The notes beneath the pieces are model-generated. The model had not been told where the DNA came from and did no database searches. It saw nothing but the letters and a program-made list of their open reading frames with translations. Positions 52,372 through 60,158 of a stretch of DNA of 64,000 bases are shown here, piece by piece; the first letter of the stretch is position 1, and each line of letters starts with the position of its first letter. The position numbers and the translations under genes are program-made. Location: contig NZ_JAVDSH010000008.1 of NCBI RefSeq assembly GCF_031455195.1, positions 162,593 through 226,592 of the forward strand, written 5' to 3'. This stretch comes from Arthrobacter nitroguajacolicus_D. Lineage in GTDB: Bacteria > Actinomycetota > Actinomycetes > Actinomycetales > Micrococcaceae.

Positions 52372-54057
52372 ATGACTGTTGAATATGTGGACGCAGGCGA
52401 GGCCATCAACCACAGCGCCTTGAGCAGCATGGCGAAGATCGCGCCCGCGGTGACAAACGACATCGATTACGAACGCCTGCTGAATGCGCGTTCGGAATCA
52501 CAGAACTGGCTGACCTACTACGGTGCTTATGACGGGCAGCGCTACAGCCTGCTGGACCAAATCAACACCGGGAACGTAAGCAAACTCAGCCCCGCATGGA
52601 TCTTCCAGGCCGGGCAGTCCGGTCAGATGGCAGCTACCTCGACCTATGCGTTCGAGGCCTGCCCACTGGTTGTCGACGGCGTCATGTACGTCACCGGCTG
52701 GGACGGCTGGTTCTGGGCTTTGGACGCGGTGACCGGCAAGGAGCTGTGGCGCTACAAGCATGCGGTGCCATTCGACGTCTCGCTCTGCTGCAGCAACGTC
52801 AACCGAGGATGTGCGGTGGCCAAGGGGAAAGTCTTCTTCGTGACCCCGAATGCCCAACTGTTGGCCCTGGACGCAACAAATGGGGACTTGGTGTGGCAGA
52901 AGACCATTGGCGATGTGCGCGCAGGTGAAAGCGCCTCAATCGCTCCGACTGTCATCAAGGACACGCTCATCACCGGCAGCGCCGGCGGAGAGTTCGGGGT
53001 GCGTGGCCACATCGACTGCTGGGACCTGGAAACCGGCGAGCAACGCTGGCGTACCTACACTGTGCCCAAGCCCGGCGAACCCGGCTCGGAGACCTGGCCT
53101 GCTGACGGCGAGGCCTGGCAGCGCGGCGGTGGGAACCACTGGGTTACCGGAACTTATGATCCGGAACTGAACCTGTACTACGCAGGCACCGGCAACCCGG
53201 CCCCGGACTTCGATGGCGGGGTCCGTGAGGGGGACAACCTCTACACCGACAGCGTCGTCGCGATGGATGTCGACACCGGGGAAATCAAGTGGCACTACCA
53301 GTTCACTCCGCACGACCTGTGGGACTACGACTCCACGATGGAGATGACCCTGTTCGAACGTGATGGCAAGAAGTTGCTCGGCCATTTCGACAAGAATGGC
53401 TACTTCTTCGTCCTTGACCGCACCAATGGCGAGCTGCAGCATGTAACTCCCTTTGTGGATCGGATCGACTGGGGCGTGATCACCAGGGATGGGAAAGTAA
53501 CGCCGCGGAAGTATCCCGACAAAGAAGGCGAACCGGTTCACTTCTACCCCGGCCCGGCCGGTGCGAAGGAATGGACGCATGCCGCTTACAGCCAGAAGAC
53601 TGAACTGTTCTATGTGCCAGTGGCCGACGTCGGTGCTACCGCCACGCGGCGGCGGCGCGAGTTCAAGGAAGGCATTCCGTACTGGGGCGCCGGTGTTCAG
53701 GTGGACATCGACAACATGGCCGGATCAGTCAGCGCGTTCGACACCTACGGTGAAGAGAAATGGCGCTGGCGTATTGACTACCCCATGGCCGCGTCCGTGC
53801 TGGCCACGGCCGGGGACCTGGTATTCGCAGGGACGCCTACCGGCGAATTCGTAGCACTGGACGCCCGCACCGGTGAAAAGCTCTGGGAATTCCAGTGCGG
53901 AAGCGGACACCACAGCAGTCCCTCGACGTACAGCGTCGACGGTAAGCAGTATGTCGTGGTGCCCGTTGGCTGGGGCGGTTGGCTCGAAGGCATCGTGCCC
54001 GGACTTCTTGGCCAAGGCCACGGCAGTGCGGTCATCGCCTTCGCTTTGCCCGACTGA
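52372..54057 (+). CDS. PQQ-dependent alcohol dehydrogenase, lanthanide-type signature
   Basis: 561 aa, eight-bladed quinoprotein propeller of methanol/ethanol dehydrogenase type. Vicinal cysteines at 139-140 (SLCCSNVNRG), metal ligands Glu207 (GGEFGVRG) and Asn275 (GTGNPAPD), catalytic Asp318 and the extra acid Asp320 (TPHDLWDYD). The extra Asp two residues after the catalytic one is diagnostic of lanthanide-dependent XoxF/PedH-like enzymes; Ca-type enzymes have Ala, Ser or Thr there. No cytochrome c domain. The N-terminus (TVEYVDAGEAINHSALSS) has no signal peptide or hydrophobic segment, unlike the periplasmic relatives. ATG 52372 follows AAAGGA. Confidence 0.9.
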   Translation: MTVEYVDAGEAINHSALSSMAKIAPAVTNDIDYERLLNARSESQNWLTYYGAYDGQRYSLLDQINTGNVSKLSPAWIFQAGQSGQMAATSTYAFEACPLVVDGVMYVTGWDGWFWALDAVTGKELWRYKHAVPFDVSLCCSNVNRGCAVAKGKVFFVTPNAQLLALDATNGDLVWQKTIGDVRAGESASIAPTVIKDTLITGSAGGEFGVRGHIDCWDLETGEQRWRTYTVPKPGEPGSETWPADGEAWQRGGGNHWVTGTYDPELNLYYAGTGNPAPDFDGGVREGDNLYTDSVVAMDVDTGEIKWHYQFTPHDLWDYDSTMEMTLFERDGKKLLGHFDKNGYFFVLDRTNGELQHVTPFVDRIDWGVITRDGKVTPRKYPDKEGEPVHFYPGPAGAKEWTHAAYSQKTELFYVPVADVGATATRRRREFKEGIPYWGAGVQVDIDNMAGSVSAFDTYGEEKWRWRIDYPMAASVLATAGDLVFAGTPTGEFVALDARTGEKLWEFQCGSGHHSSPSTYSVDGKQYVVVPVGWGGWLEGIVPGLLGQGHGSAVIAFALPD

Positions 54058-54100
54058 ACTGTGTCCTGCAAACCCATCAATCAATGAAAGGAGAAGGAAC

Positions 54101-54196
54101 ATGACTGATCAAAGCACCAAGAAGAGCTGGGAAGCTCCCACGCTCGCGGAAATCCGCGTATCGGCAGAAGTAACCGCTTACGTGGCAACCAAGTAG
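54101..54196 (+). CDS. pqqA: PQQ precursor peptide PqqA
   Basis: 31 aa, too short for a simple ORF filter. It contains the Glu-x3-Tyr motif whose residues become PQQ: Glu23 and Tyr27 (AEVTAY). A strong AAAGGAGAAGGAA ribosome site lies before the ATG. The leader (DQSTKKSWEAPTLAEIRVS) is where PqqD would bind. Its place between the dehydrogenase and pqqB makes the assignment secure. Confidence 0.93.
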   Translation: MTDQSTKKSWEAPTLAEIRVSAEVTAYVATK

Positions 54197-54277
54197 TGGT
54201 CCGGAGGTATGCCGGCAACCATAGCCGGCATGCCTCCGCCCATAACACCTCCACCGCAACGAAAGGCGTCATCAGAG

Positions 54278-55171
54278 ATGTGGGTACGCGTACTGGGATC
54301 AGCAGCTGGCGGAGGATTTCCGCAGTGGAACTGCGCCTGCCCTTCGTGCAGTGCGGCGAGGGACGGATCACGTCCTTGTGTTCCGCGCCTTCAATCGTCC
54401 ATCGCGGTCAGCGCTGACCGTCGGCAATGGTTCCTCTTCAACTGCTCGCCGGATGTCCGATCACAAATAGAATCCTTCCAAGAGCTGCATCCCGTAGCAG
54501 GCCAAGGAACCCAACTACAGGCCGTCCTGCTCACAGATGCTGAGCTTGACCATTCCCTGGGGCTGCTGCTGATGCGCGAGGCCCGTGGACTCGAAGTGCA
54601 TGCCACGGAGTCAGTACATGGAACACTCACCTCCGGTAGCGGCATTCTGCGAACGCTCAAACAATATTGCCCCGTCAAGTGGAAGCCCGTGATACCGGGT
54701 GTGGAGACGCAGCTTGGGCCAGGGTTGTCCTATCGCGCCTTCAACGTCCCCACCAGCAAGAGCGTGCGCTTCGAAGGCACAGCTTCTTATGGCCGGGTGG
54801 TGGGCTATCGGGTCACTGACACCTCCACCGACAGATCCTTGGTCTACCTTCCCGGCGTGCAGCGACTCACCCCGGACATCCTTGAGGAATTCCAGGATTG
54901 CTCGGCCCTCCTGATCGACGGGAGCTTCTGGCGCGACGACGAAATGGCCAGGCTCGGCTTGGCTGGCAAGACTTCGCGGGACATGGGACACGTTCCCATC
55001 AGTGGACCGGGCGGCAGCCTCGAAGCGTTGTCGGCCCTTGGGATCCGGCGCAAGCTCTACGTCCACATCAACAACACCAACCCGATCCTGCTCGAGGACT
55101 CACAAGAACGCCTACAGCTCGACCGGCATGGCATGGAGGTCGCCGTGGACGGTCTCGAGTTGGAAATCTAA
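54278..55171 (+). CDS. pqqB: PqqB, PQQ biosynthesis hydroxylase of metallo-beta-lactamase fold
   Basis: 297 aa from ATG 54278, which gives the family's usual start WVRVLGSAAGGGFPQWNC. Includes Cys-x2-Cys (CACPSC), TDAELDHSLGLLLMREA (metal site), and GHVPISGPGGSLEAL. PqqB hydroxylates the tyrosine of the cross-linked Glu-Tyr intermediate. The frame is open to 54209 but the added residues do not fit the family. GAAAGG lies 11 bases upstream. Confidence 0.93.
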   Translation: MWVRVLGSAAGGGFPQWNCACPSCSAARDGSRPCVPRLQSSIAVSADRRQWFLFNCSPDVRSQIESFQELHPVAGQGTQLQAVLLTDAELDHSLGLLLMREARGLEVHATESVHGTLTSGSGILRTLKQYCPVKWKPVIPGVETQLGPGLSYRAFNVPTSKSVRFEGTASYGRVVGYRVTDTSTDRSLVYLPGVQRLTPDILEEFQDCSALLIDGSFWRDDEMARLGLAGKTSRDMGHVPISGPGGSLEALSALGIRRKLYVHINNTNPILLEDSQERLQLDRHGMEVAVDGLELEI

Positions 55172-55180
55172 GGAGCAGCT

Positions 55181-55873
55181 ATGACAGCAATACTCACGCC
55201 GGATGAGCTCGAAGAGTCCCTCCGTGCCCACGCCAAGCAGTATCACAGCGAGCATCCCTTTCATCGGCGCATGAACGCAGGCCAGTCCACCCCGGAGGAA
55301 CTCCGGGGTTGGGTGGCGAACCGCTTCTACTATCAAATGAATATCCCCCGCAAAGATGGGGCGATCCTCAGCCACTGCCCGGACAGCGACGTCCGGCGAC
55401 GCTGGGTGCAGCGGATTGTCGACCACGACGGTGTAACGGAGGGGACCGGGGGAATCGAGTCCTGGCTGCGGTTGAGCGAAGCTGTCGGCCTGACGCGCGA
55501 AGAGGTGGAGGACTCGCGGCACCTGCTTCCCGGGGTGAGGTTCGCCGTAGATGCGTATGTCACCTTCACCCGCACCAAGCCCTGGGTGGAGTCCGTCGCA
55601 TCTTCCCTGACCGAGTTGTTTGCCCCGGACCTGATGGCAGAACGGCTCTCGGCCTTCGAACGCTATTACACCTGGATCGCCCCTGAAGGCCTCGCCTATT
55701 TTCGCGCCCGTATCTCCCAGGCCCCCCGCGACTCCGAACACGGTTTGGAGATCGTTCGCAAGTACTGCGTCACCCCGGAAACACAGGCCGCCGCCGTCGC
55801 CGCTTTGTCCTTCAAATGCGATGTCCTGTGGAGCATGCTCGACGCGATTGACCAGGGCTATGGAAATCGTTGA
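55181..55873 (+). CDS. pqqC: PqqC, pyrroloquinoline-quinone synthase
   Basis: 230 aa. It performs the final ring closure and eight-electron oxidation of the intermediate, without a cofactor. HPFHRRMNAGQSTPEELRGW, NRFYYQMNIPRKDGAIL and RRRWVQRIVDHDG hold the active-site His, Arg, Lys and Tyr residues. All helical. AAGGAGC precedes the ATG. Its 3' end overlaps pqqD by 14 bases. Confidence 0.94.
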   Translation: MTAILTPDELEESLRAHAKQYHSEHPFHRRMNAGQSTPEELRGWVANRFYYQMNIPRKDGAILSHCPDSDVRRRWVQRIVDHDGVTEGTGGIESWLRLSEAVGLTREEVEDSRHLLPGVRFAVDAYVTFTRTKPWVESVASSLTELFAPDLMAERLSAFERYYTWIAPEGLAYFRARISQAPRDSEHGLEIVRKYCVTPETQAAAVAALSFKCDVLWSMLDAIDQGYGNR

Positions 55874-56138
55874 TGCTGCCGGCCGGCCGAGGTTGTCCCC
55901 ACATGTTCGGCTGGTTTTCAACGCCGCGCGGGGGGAATACGCATTGCTCTCACCCGAGACCATTTGGACCATCAACGCCACCGGCGCCGCGATTGTGGAG
56001 CTGTGCGACGCCACCAGGACCCTCGCAGAGATCGAGGCCGAGCTGCGCGGCCAGTACGACCAGGTCGCCTACGGCGACATCCAACGCTTCGTGGCGGGGC
56101 TCGTCACCAAGCACGGCATGGAGGTAGAACATGGATAA
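55860..56138 (+). CDS. pqqD: PqqD, RRE-type peptide chaperone
   Basis: 92 aa from ATG 55860; the frame is open to 55821. It is the RiPP recognition element that holds PqqA for PqqE. RPRLSPHVRLVFNAARGEYALL is the expected winged-helix strand pattern, and the C-terminus VKHG-like GLVTKHGMEVEHG is usual. It overlaps pqqC and pqqE (ATG 56131), so these are translationally coupled. Confidence 0.92.
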   Translation: MEIVDAAGRPRLSPHVRLVFNAARGEYALLSPETIWTINATGAAIVELCDATRTLAEIEAELRGQYDQVAYGDIQRFVAGLVTKHGMEVEHG

Positions 56139-57312
56139 GCCCTACGGACTGCTCGCTGAGCTCACCTATGCCTGCCCGCTCAAATGCGGCTACTGCTCAA
56201 ACCCGCTCCAACTCGACGACTACCGCGACGAGCTGGGCACGGAGGAGTGGAAACGGGTGTTCGCTGAAGCCGCAGACCTTGGCGTACTGCAACTGCACCT
56301 CTCCGGCGGCGAGCCACTCCAACGCCACGACATCGTCGAGTTGGTGCGCTCCGCCAATCGACTGGGTCTTTACACCAACCTGATCACCAGCGGGCTTGGC
56401 TTATCAAGGAGCCGTGCGGCGGAGCTTCGCGAGGCAGGCCTGGACCATGTGCAGCTCAGCATTCAGTCAGACGAGCAACCACTCTCCGATCACATCGCGG
56501 GCACCCCCTCGTTTGCCCGCAAGCAGGTGGTCGCCAAGCAAGTGAAGGATCTGGGCTGGCCGCTCACCCTCAACGTCGTCCTGCATCGGCTGAACATTGA
56601 TCGGATCGCCGGCATCATCGCCATGGCTGAAGCGATGAATGCCGACCGCATCGAGCTGGCAAACACGCAATACGCAGGCTGGGCAGGGATTAACCAGCCC
56701 GAATTACTTCCGAGCCGGGGTCAGCTCGACCACGCTGAGGTGGTGGTTCGCGAAGCACGGGAACGTCTGGAGGGATCCATGGAGATCATCTACGTCATCC
56801 CGGACTACTACAGTGACTACCCGAAACCCTGCATGGACGGCTGGGCTGCGCGGCAGTTCACCGTTGTTCCCAACGGCGATGCCCTTCCCTGCCCGGCGGC
56901 CCACGAACTGGCTGTGGGCCATGGGATACCGTCAGCCAACGTGCGCGAGCACTCCTTGGGTTGGATTTGGGATCAAGCGCCACTCTTCCAGGCATTCCGC
57001 GGCGACTCTTGGATGCCCGATCCGTGCCGCAGCTGCGAGCGCAAGGAGATCGACTTCGGCGGCTGCCGCTGCCAGGCCTTTGCTCTGACGGGTGACGCCG
57101 CCAGGACCGATCCTGTCTGCCACCTATCCCCCGACCATGGCCTCATTGAGGCTGCTGTGGCGACGGCGAACGATCCCGGCCGGCCTGCGGGCGGGATACT
57201 GATCCCCCGTGCAACGATTGGCCGTCCCAACCGGGCAATGACGGTGCAGCCGCGAAGGACCACAAGCACACCCGTCCGGCTGTCCCCAACCATGCTGAGG
57301 GACAAGCCATGA
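56131..57312 (+). CDS. pqqE: PqqE, radical SAM PQQ synthase
   Basis: 393 aa. It makes the Glu-Tyr carbon-carbon cross-link in PqqA. Radical SAM cluster C15-x3-C19-x2-C22 (CPLKCGYC), LHLSGGEPL, and a C-terminal auxiliary-cluster region with CMDGW, CPAAHE and CRSCERKEIDFGGCRCQAF. The last about 45 residues are a Pro/Arg/Thr-rich tail not seen in most PqqE. It overlaps pqqD by 8 bases and the next transporter gene by 4 (ATGA). Confidence 0.94.
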   Translation: MDKPYGLLAELTYACPLKCGYCSNPLQLDDYRDELGTEEWKRVFAEAADLGVLQLHLSGGEPLQRHDIVELVRSANRLGLYTNLITSGLGLSRSRAAELREAGLDHVQLSIQSDEQPLSDHIAGTPSFARKQVVAKQVKDLGWPLTLNVVLHRLNIDRIAGIIAMAEAMNADRIELANTQYAGWAGINQPELLPSRGQLDHAEVVVREARERLEGSMEIIYVIPDYYSDYPKPCMDGWAARQFTVVPNGDALPCPAAHELAVGHGIPSANVREHSLGWIWDQAPLFQAFRGDSWMPDPCRSCERKEIDFGGCRCQAFALTGDAARTDPVCHLSPDHGLIEAAVATANDPGRPAGGILIPRATIGRPNRAMTVQPRRTTSTPVRLSPTMLRDKP

Positions 57313-57893
57313 TCGCCCTGGTGGGGTTGGGATTTGCCCTTGGCCTGGACAACTTTCGGACCTCCATTGTGCTTGGTGGACTCAAACCCAACTGGCGCAC
57401 GTCAGTAAGGACGTCACTGGTATTTGCTGCGTGGGATGGCGTGGCACCAGTGGCAGGGATCCTGATCGGCGCATATCTCAGCACAAAGATTGAAAGCATG
57501 GCAGGAGTCATCGGTGCGATCGGCTTGGCCGCCTACAGCCTGTGGCTCATCATCAAGGCGGTGAGGTTTCCCGAACATGCCGATCTCGACATGAAAACGG
57601 CACGGCGCTGGCTGCCCCTGCCCCTGAGCCTCGACAACGTCGCAGCCGGTGCCACCCTCGGGCTGGCTGGCCATTCGCCGTGGCTTGCGCCAGCTCTGTT
57701 CGCCCTGACCACGTTCGTGATGTCAGTCGCGGGACACCAAATTGGCCGAACGATCGCCAGCTTCCTTCCCCGTTTCCTTCCCCGCCTCCGAATGGACCTG
57801 CTGACTGGAATAGTCCTTCTGGCCATGGCGTGCTTGATGCTTATGGGCATAGACATCATTGATGAAGGCATCGTCGACACGGATGGTGACTGA
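57309..57893 (+). CDS. MntP/TerC-like (LysE superfamily) metal transporter
   Basis: 194 aa, six hydrophobic segments in two halves. Each half carries an Asp-containing motif (FALGLDNFRTSIVLGG and PLPLSLDNVAAGATLG), as in MntP manganese exporters and TerC/CadD-type proteins. Membrane direction and metal cannot be told. It overlaps pqqE at ATGA, so it belongs to the PQQ operon. A role in metal supply or export for the dehydrogenase (calcium, manganese or lanthanide) is inference. Confidence 0.72.
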   Translation: MIALVGLGFALGLDNFRTSIVLGGLKPNWRTSVRTSLVFAAWDGVAPVAGILIGAYLSTKIESMAGVIGAIGLAAYSLWLIIKAVRFPEHADLDMKTARRWLPLPLSLDNVAAGATLGLAGHSPWLAPALFALTTFVMSVAGHQIGRTIASFLPRFLPRLRMDLLTGIVLLAMACLMLMGIDIIDEGIVDTDGD

Positions 57894-58096
57894 TGGCGAA
57901 CCTTGAAGCTCCTGGTCTGGCTGGAGACCGAACACGTCCGCCCTGCTACCACTGCGGGGAACCGTACACGCCGGCCGGATCGGGTCGGCATGTCGATCCC
58001 GTAGACTGTCAGGTTTGCCAACGATGCACGATGATGCCCGCCTGCTATACGTGCCGGAACATGTACTGCCCCTGCGAAGTACACGAACACGGATAA
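57893..58096 (+). CDS. Nine-cysteine mini-protein
   Basis: 67 aa with Cys18, 21, 39, 42, 45, 51, 54, 59 and 61 and His20, 33, 64 and 66. The CxxC spacing (CYHC, CQVCQRC, CYTC, CPC) suggests two or more zinc-ribbon or treble-clef-like sites. The stop and start overlap as TGATG with the transporter gene, so it is co-translated. I do not recognise the family. Confidence 0.6.
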   Translation: MANLEAPGLAGDRTRPPCYHCGEPYTPAGSGRHVDPVDCQVCQRCTMMPACYTCRNMYCPCEVHEHG

Positions 58097-58110
58097 GCAC
58101 CCCAAACGCC

Positions 58111-58475
58111 ATGAACAGCGACGCGGCTGCGGCCCTGACGATTCTGAACCTCCTCAAGGAAGACTTGCAGGACGCCAAGACTCAGGACCCAGCAGCGTCC
58201 AACCTCTTCGAGGTCGCCATAGTCAGGGGTTCGCGCAATCTGGAGCCGAACGCCACCCCACCATCGGAGATCACGTCATGCTTGGGGCAGGTGCAAAGAT
58301 CATGAGGCCCATCACGATCGGCGAGGACTCCGCCGTAGGCGCGAATGCCGTTGTAGTCCGCGACGTTTCGCCGCGCTCCGTAGCGATCGGCATTCCCGCA
58401 ACTTCCCGCCGGAAAGACCCAGAAGCTGTCGCAGACCCGATGGCGGATTTCATTGATCCTGCGCTCCTCATATAG
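58111..58475 (+). pseudogene. Serine O-acetyltransferase (cysE) remnant
   Basis: The ATG at 58111 opens ALTILNLLKEDLQDAKTQDP, like the N-terminus of CysE. After about 45 codons, the frame changes and the sequence resumes at about 58245 as HPTIGDHVMLGAGAKI, the left-handed beta-helix C-terminal part, ending at 58475. The catalytic middle (about 100 residues) is missing. It is a decayed, internally deleted copy. It fills the 400-bp gap between the two convergent operons. Confidence 0.75.
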
Positions 58476-58496
58476 ATAGGTAAGCCTCATCGCGAT

Positions 58497-58703
58497 TTAC
58501 CGGGCGCAGTTGATACAGCCCGGCAAGAACCCGGTGGCGATGACGAACCAGTCCAGCTGGTCCGCCTCGTCGCCAGGTTCCCTATGTCCGCACACCACGC
58601 AACTGACGGGCTCTGGGGAAGGCGGCAGCGGGTGCAGATAGGACATCGCTTCGAGCAGCCGATGCCAAAGCCTGGATAAAGGTCGTCGTACGATGGTGGT
58701 CAC
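58497..58703 (-). CDS. Small CxxC-pair protein
   Basis: 68 aa from GTG 58703, overlapping the stop of the hexulose-phosphate synthase gene as GTGA. Cys35-x2-Cys38 and Cys63-x2-Cys66 suggest a zinc ribbon. The N-terminal part is Arg- and Leu-rich (VRRPLSRLWHRLLEAM). It is the last gene of the katG-glpF-hxlA operon and has no recognised function. Confidence 0.55.
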   Translation of the reverse strand: MTTIVRRPLSRLWHRLLEAMSYLHPLPPSPEPVSCVVCGHREPGDEADQLDWFVIATGFLPGCINCAR

Positions 58704-59344
58704 GTCCTAGGAACGGGCAGCCACATGACAGCACCACGGAGTTTCCGGGCCGCCTGGGCAGGGTCCGTTGCGCCATAAATGGAACCTCCGACGACGGCCA
58801 CGTCCGCGCCGGCCTGCTGAATATCTGTAATCGTGGTGAGCTTTACCCCACCTGCCACAGAGAACGGAACGCCGGCGTCTTCGCCGAAACGGAGCAGCCG
58901 GGCCAAGTCAAACCCCGGCTGGGCTTGCTCGTCCAATCCAGCATGCATCCCCGCGTATTTGGCGCCTAAGGCTCGGACCTGGCGGGCGCGGCTCACCTTG
59001 TCCGCCACGCCAATGAGGTCGACGATCACTCCCTTATCGCATTCCGCTGCCGCCTTGATCGCACCCGCAATCGTCGCGTCGTCGGCAACACCGAGCACAG
59101 TCACCAGATCAGCGCCTGCCGCGAAGGCAAGGTTTGCTTCGAGCTCTCCGGCATCCATGGTCTGCACGTCAGCCAGGACCAGTTTGTCGGGGTGTGCTTT
59201 CTTGACAGCGCTGACAACCGGGAGACCTTCAGACTTGATCAACGGAGCTCCGAGCCCCAGGATGTCCACGTATTCGGCTACATTGCCCGCCAGTTCGAGG
59301 GCGGCGGCGGTAGTAAGGAGGTCGATGGCGACTTGGAGTTTCAT
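58700..59344 (-). CDS. hxlA: 3-Hexulose-6-phosphate synthase
   Basis: 214 aa, OMP-decarboxylase-like barrel. It adds formaldehyde to ribulose 5-phosphate, the first step of the ribulose monophosphate route. KLQVAIDLLTTAAALELAGN, MDAGELEANLAFAAGAD, VIVDLIGV and MHAGLDEQAQPGFDL are the signature blocks, close to mycobacterial RmpA. No 3-hexulose-6-phosphate isomerase gene (hxlB) is in the window; it must lie elsewhere. GAAAGAAGA precedes the ATG. It lies 15 bp after glpF. Confidence 0.9.
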   Translation of the reverse strand: MKLQVAIDLLTTAAALELAGNVAEYVDILGLGAPLIKSEGLPVVSAVKKAHPDKLVLADVQTMDAGELEANLAFAAGADLVTVLGVADDATIAGAIKAAAECDKGVIVDLIGVADKVSRARQVRALGAKYAGMHAGLDEQAQPGFDLARLLRFGEDAGVPFSVAGGVKLTTITDIQQAGADVAVVGGSIYGATDPAQAARKLRGAVMWLPVPRT

Positions 59345-59359
59345 GATGGTCTTCTTTCT

Positions 59360-60100
59360 TCAGGACGCGACTATCGGCACAACTGCGGCGACACCTCCGG
59401 CCAAGGCTCCTCCGACAAGTGGCCCCACAACAGGGATCCAGCTGTATCCCCAATCGCTGGAGCCTTTGCCCTTGATGGGAAGAAGAGCGTGGGCAATTCG
59501 GGGCCCCAGGTCCCGGGCAGGATTGATGGCATAACCAGTGGGACCGCCGAGGGACACGCCAATGCCGACAACGAGAAGAGCGACGGCCAGGGGGCCCAGG
59601 CCAGAGGGAGTTCCGCCGAACGTGAGGATCCCGAAGACCAGGACGAACGTGCCGATGATCTCGGTGACCAGGTTCCAGGGCGTGGACCTGATGGCCGGCC
59701 CCGTGGCGAAAACACCCAGCTTATTTGCGGGCTCGGGTTCCGCATCAAAATGCTGCTTGTGCGCAGCCCACATGAACCCGGCTCCGAGGATTGCCCCCAG
59801 CAACTGAGCTCCGAAATATGTCACAGTGGATGCGAAGTCCACTGCGACACCTGGCGCATACTCCACCTTGCCATTGATCAGCAGGCCCAGGGTAACTGCT
59901 GGGTTGAGGTGCGCACCGGACTTCACAGCGACAAAAACACCGGCAAAAACCGCAATACCCCACCCCCACGTCACCATAAGGAATCCGCCGTTGTTTCCTT
60001 TAGTGCCTTTAAGCGCAACGTTCGCCACGACGCCGCAACCCAAGAGGGTCAGTATTGCTGTTCCGAATAATTCGGAAAGAAAGACTATTCCGAGAGACAT
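59360..60100 (-). CDS. glpF: Aquaglyceroporin (glycerol/small-alcohol facilitator)
   Basis: 246 aa, six membrane segments with two NPA loops, HLNPAVTLG and AINPARDLGPR. The Asp after the second NPAR marks a GlpF-type (solute-conducting) pore rather than a strict water channel. AAAGGAGC precedes the ATG. It lies between katG and hxlA in one operon, so diffusion of a small alcohol such as methanol or glycerol into the cell is a fair inference. Confidence 0.9.
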   Translation of the reverse strand: MSLGIVFLSELFGTAILTLLGCGVVANVALKGTKGNNGGFLMVTWGWGIAVFAGVFVAVKSGAHLNPAVTLGLLINGKVEYAPGVAVDFASTVTYFGAQLLGAILGAGFMWAAHKQHFDAEPEPANKLGVFATGPAIRSTPWNLVTEIIGTFVLVFGILTFGGTPSGLGPLAVALLVVGIGVSLGGPTGYAINPARDLGPRIAHALLPIKGKGSSDWGYSWIPVVGPLVGGALAGGVAAVVPIVAS

Positions 60101-60158
60101 CCATTTGCTCCTTTAGTTGGTGTTGCCAGTCCTTCGCAAGGTGAAGGGTTCTGCATCG

